The position numbers and the translations under genes were made by a program. Positions 15,637-16,114 of a DNA stretch of 16,114 bases are shown piece after piece. This DNA comes from Rhodospirillales bacterium (GTDB taxonomy: Bacteria > Pseudomonadota > Alphaproteobacteria > Rhodospirillales_A > JACZKS01), in assembly GCA_018648445.1 (NCBI GenBank), contig JABGRG010000090.1, positions 1 to 16,114 of the forward strand. Direction: 5' to 3'. A model generated the notes under the pieces. That model made no database searches. It was given only the letters and a program-made list of their open reading frames with translations, and was not told the DNA's origin. Within the stretch, counting starts at the first letter, position 1, and each line of letters begins with the position of its first letter.

Positions 15637-16114
15637 GGTGTTTTGTCCGTGCCCCTAAGGCCGTATCCCGTAGAAAACGGAACATGCAAGCCAAGGGCGG
15701 CAGATGCTTCGTTAGCACTTCGCACGACGATCTTTTGTGCATCCGCGCCGCCATCGTCGATGATATCACGAACGCGGATTTTGCCTGCGCTTTGCGACAC
15801 TTCACGGTACACCGGAATACCAAACCCATGATGACACCCGACAAAGCGGTCGGAATCGAACCTAAGCGCCTCGGCTTTTGCCTCGTCACCCAGCCAAAAT
15901 AGCCCCAGCTTCAGGTTCCCGGGTTCCTTGTCGCCCAGGCGCGGCGCGAAATGGGCTTTCACGGAGCGGTATTCATCGCGCCGTTCGGGCAACGGTGTGT
16001 ACAGGTAGCTGCCGGGATCAGCGACCCAGTCTTCGCCATCAATATTCAACTCGACGGCCAGCTGGTCGTTATGGGCGTGCGCGCCCCTTCCGTTTAAGCC
16101 GATGGGCCCGCAGC
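15633..16114 (-). CDS. Heparinase II/III family protein, C-terminal part (runs off the window)
   Basis: The 159 visible C-terminal residues on - open with the family signature GRGAHAHNDQLAVEL, followed by NIDGEDWVADPGSYLYTP. In heparinase II/III-like lyases the H-x-H-N-D-Q-L segment lies in the beta-sandwich and binds metal and substrate, and the D-P-G-x-x-x-Y motif follows it. The rest is strand-rich, as expected for the supersandwich domain. The frame is open to the window edge, so the N-terminal alpha/alpha toroid lies outside. Related proteins degrade uronic-acid glycans, and many sit in exopolysaccharide biosynthesis loci beside a GT4, as here. Whether this one is a lyase or a biosynthetic accessory cannot be decided from this part. 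Confidence 0.85.
   Translation of the reverse strand, partial: CGPIGLNGRGAHAHNDQLAVELNIDGEDWVADPGSYLYTPLPERRDEYRSVKAHFAPRLGDKEPGNLKLGLFWLGDEAKAEALRFDSDRFVGCHHGFGIPVYREVSQSAGKIRVRDIIDDGGADAQKIVVRSANEASAALGLHVPFSTGYGLRGTDKTP

Noticed and set aside
15043..15831. 262-codon open frame on + across the GT4/heparinase junction
   Set aside because: It is antisense to two genes with recognised motifs and an ATGA junction, and it shows no domain or ribosome site.
1..16114. CRISPR array, tRNA, rRNA, transposase or phage genes
   Set aside because: No regularly spaced repeats, cloverleaf-like segments or recognisable mobile-element proteins were found by reading both strands.

Overview
The window reads as an accessory cell-surface glycan region of a Gram-negative bacterium, most likely an alphaproteobacterium. 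That assignment is inferred from mid-range GC, GTG/TTG start options, and the mix of GT-C membrane proteins, lipid-carrier glycosyltransferases and a heparinase-type protein; no rRNA or marker gene fixes it. No tRNA, rRNA, CRISPR array, insertion sequence or phage gene was seen.

Layout, left to right. (1) On + at 1-2047: the tail of an unknown upstream gene, a 69-aa two-helix membrane protein, and a 581-aa polytopic GT-C-like membrane protein, tightly packed. (2) On - from 7094 down to 2044: a compact four-gene operon with gaps of 12-29 bases. In transcription order it encodes a GtrB/DPM1-like GT2 with two C-terminal helices, a 534-aa (alpha/alpha)-toroid-like protein without a signal peptide, a B12-domain-type radical SAM enzyme, and an AglD2/UPF0104 (LPG-synthase-TM, flippase-like) membrane protein. 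(3) On + at 7178-8622: two different class I SAM methyltransferases. (4) On - from about 11802 to 8609: a 354-aa GT-C-like membrane protein, a 47-52-aa membrane microprotein that is easy to miss, and a 643-aa ArnT-like GT-C protein whose start overlaps the end of the microprotein. (5) On + at 12320-14034: a third methyltransferase and a soluble Dpm1-like GT2, in visibly AT-richer DNA with long non-coding spacers. (6) On - from 16114 down to 14338: the C-terminal part of a heparinase II/III family protein with a GT4 glycosyltransferase overlapping its stop codon.

How the genes could work together (inference). The two DPM1-like GT2 enzymes could charge a polyprenyl phosphate with sugars on the cytoplasmic face. 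The three GT-C-type proteins are the kind of enzyme that spends polyprenyl-phosphate-sugars on the periplasmic face, and the AglD2-like protein could assist lipid-linked transport. Methyltransferases, the radical SAM enzyme and the two toroid/lyase-type proteins would modify or trim the glycan or its lipid. The operon at 2044-7094 is the best candidate for an undescribed pathway. Orientation flips between cassettes, and two cassette junctions are convergent genes with overlapping stop ends.
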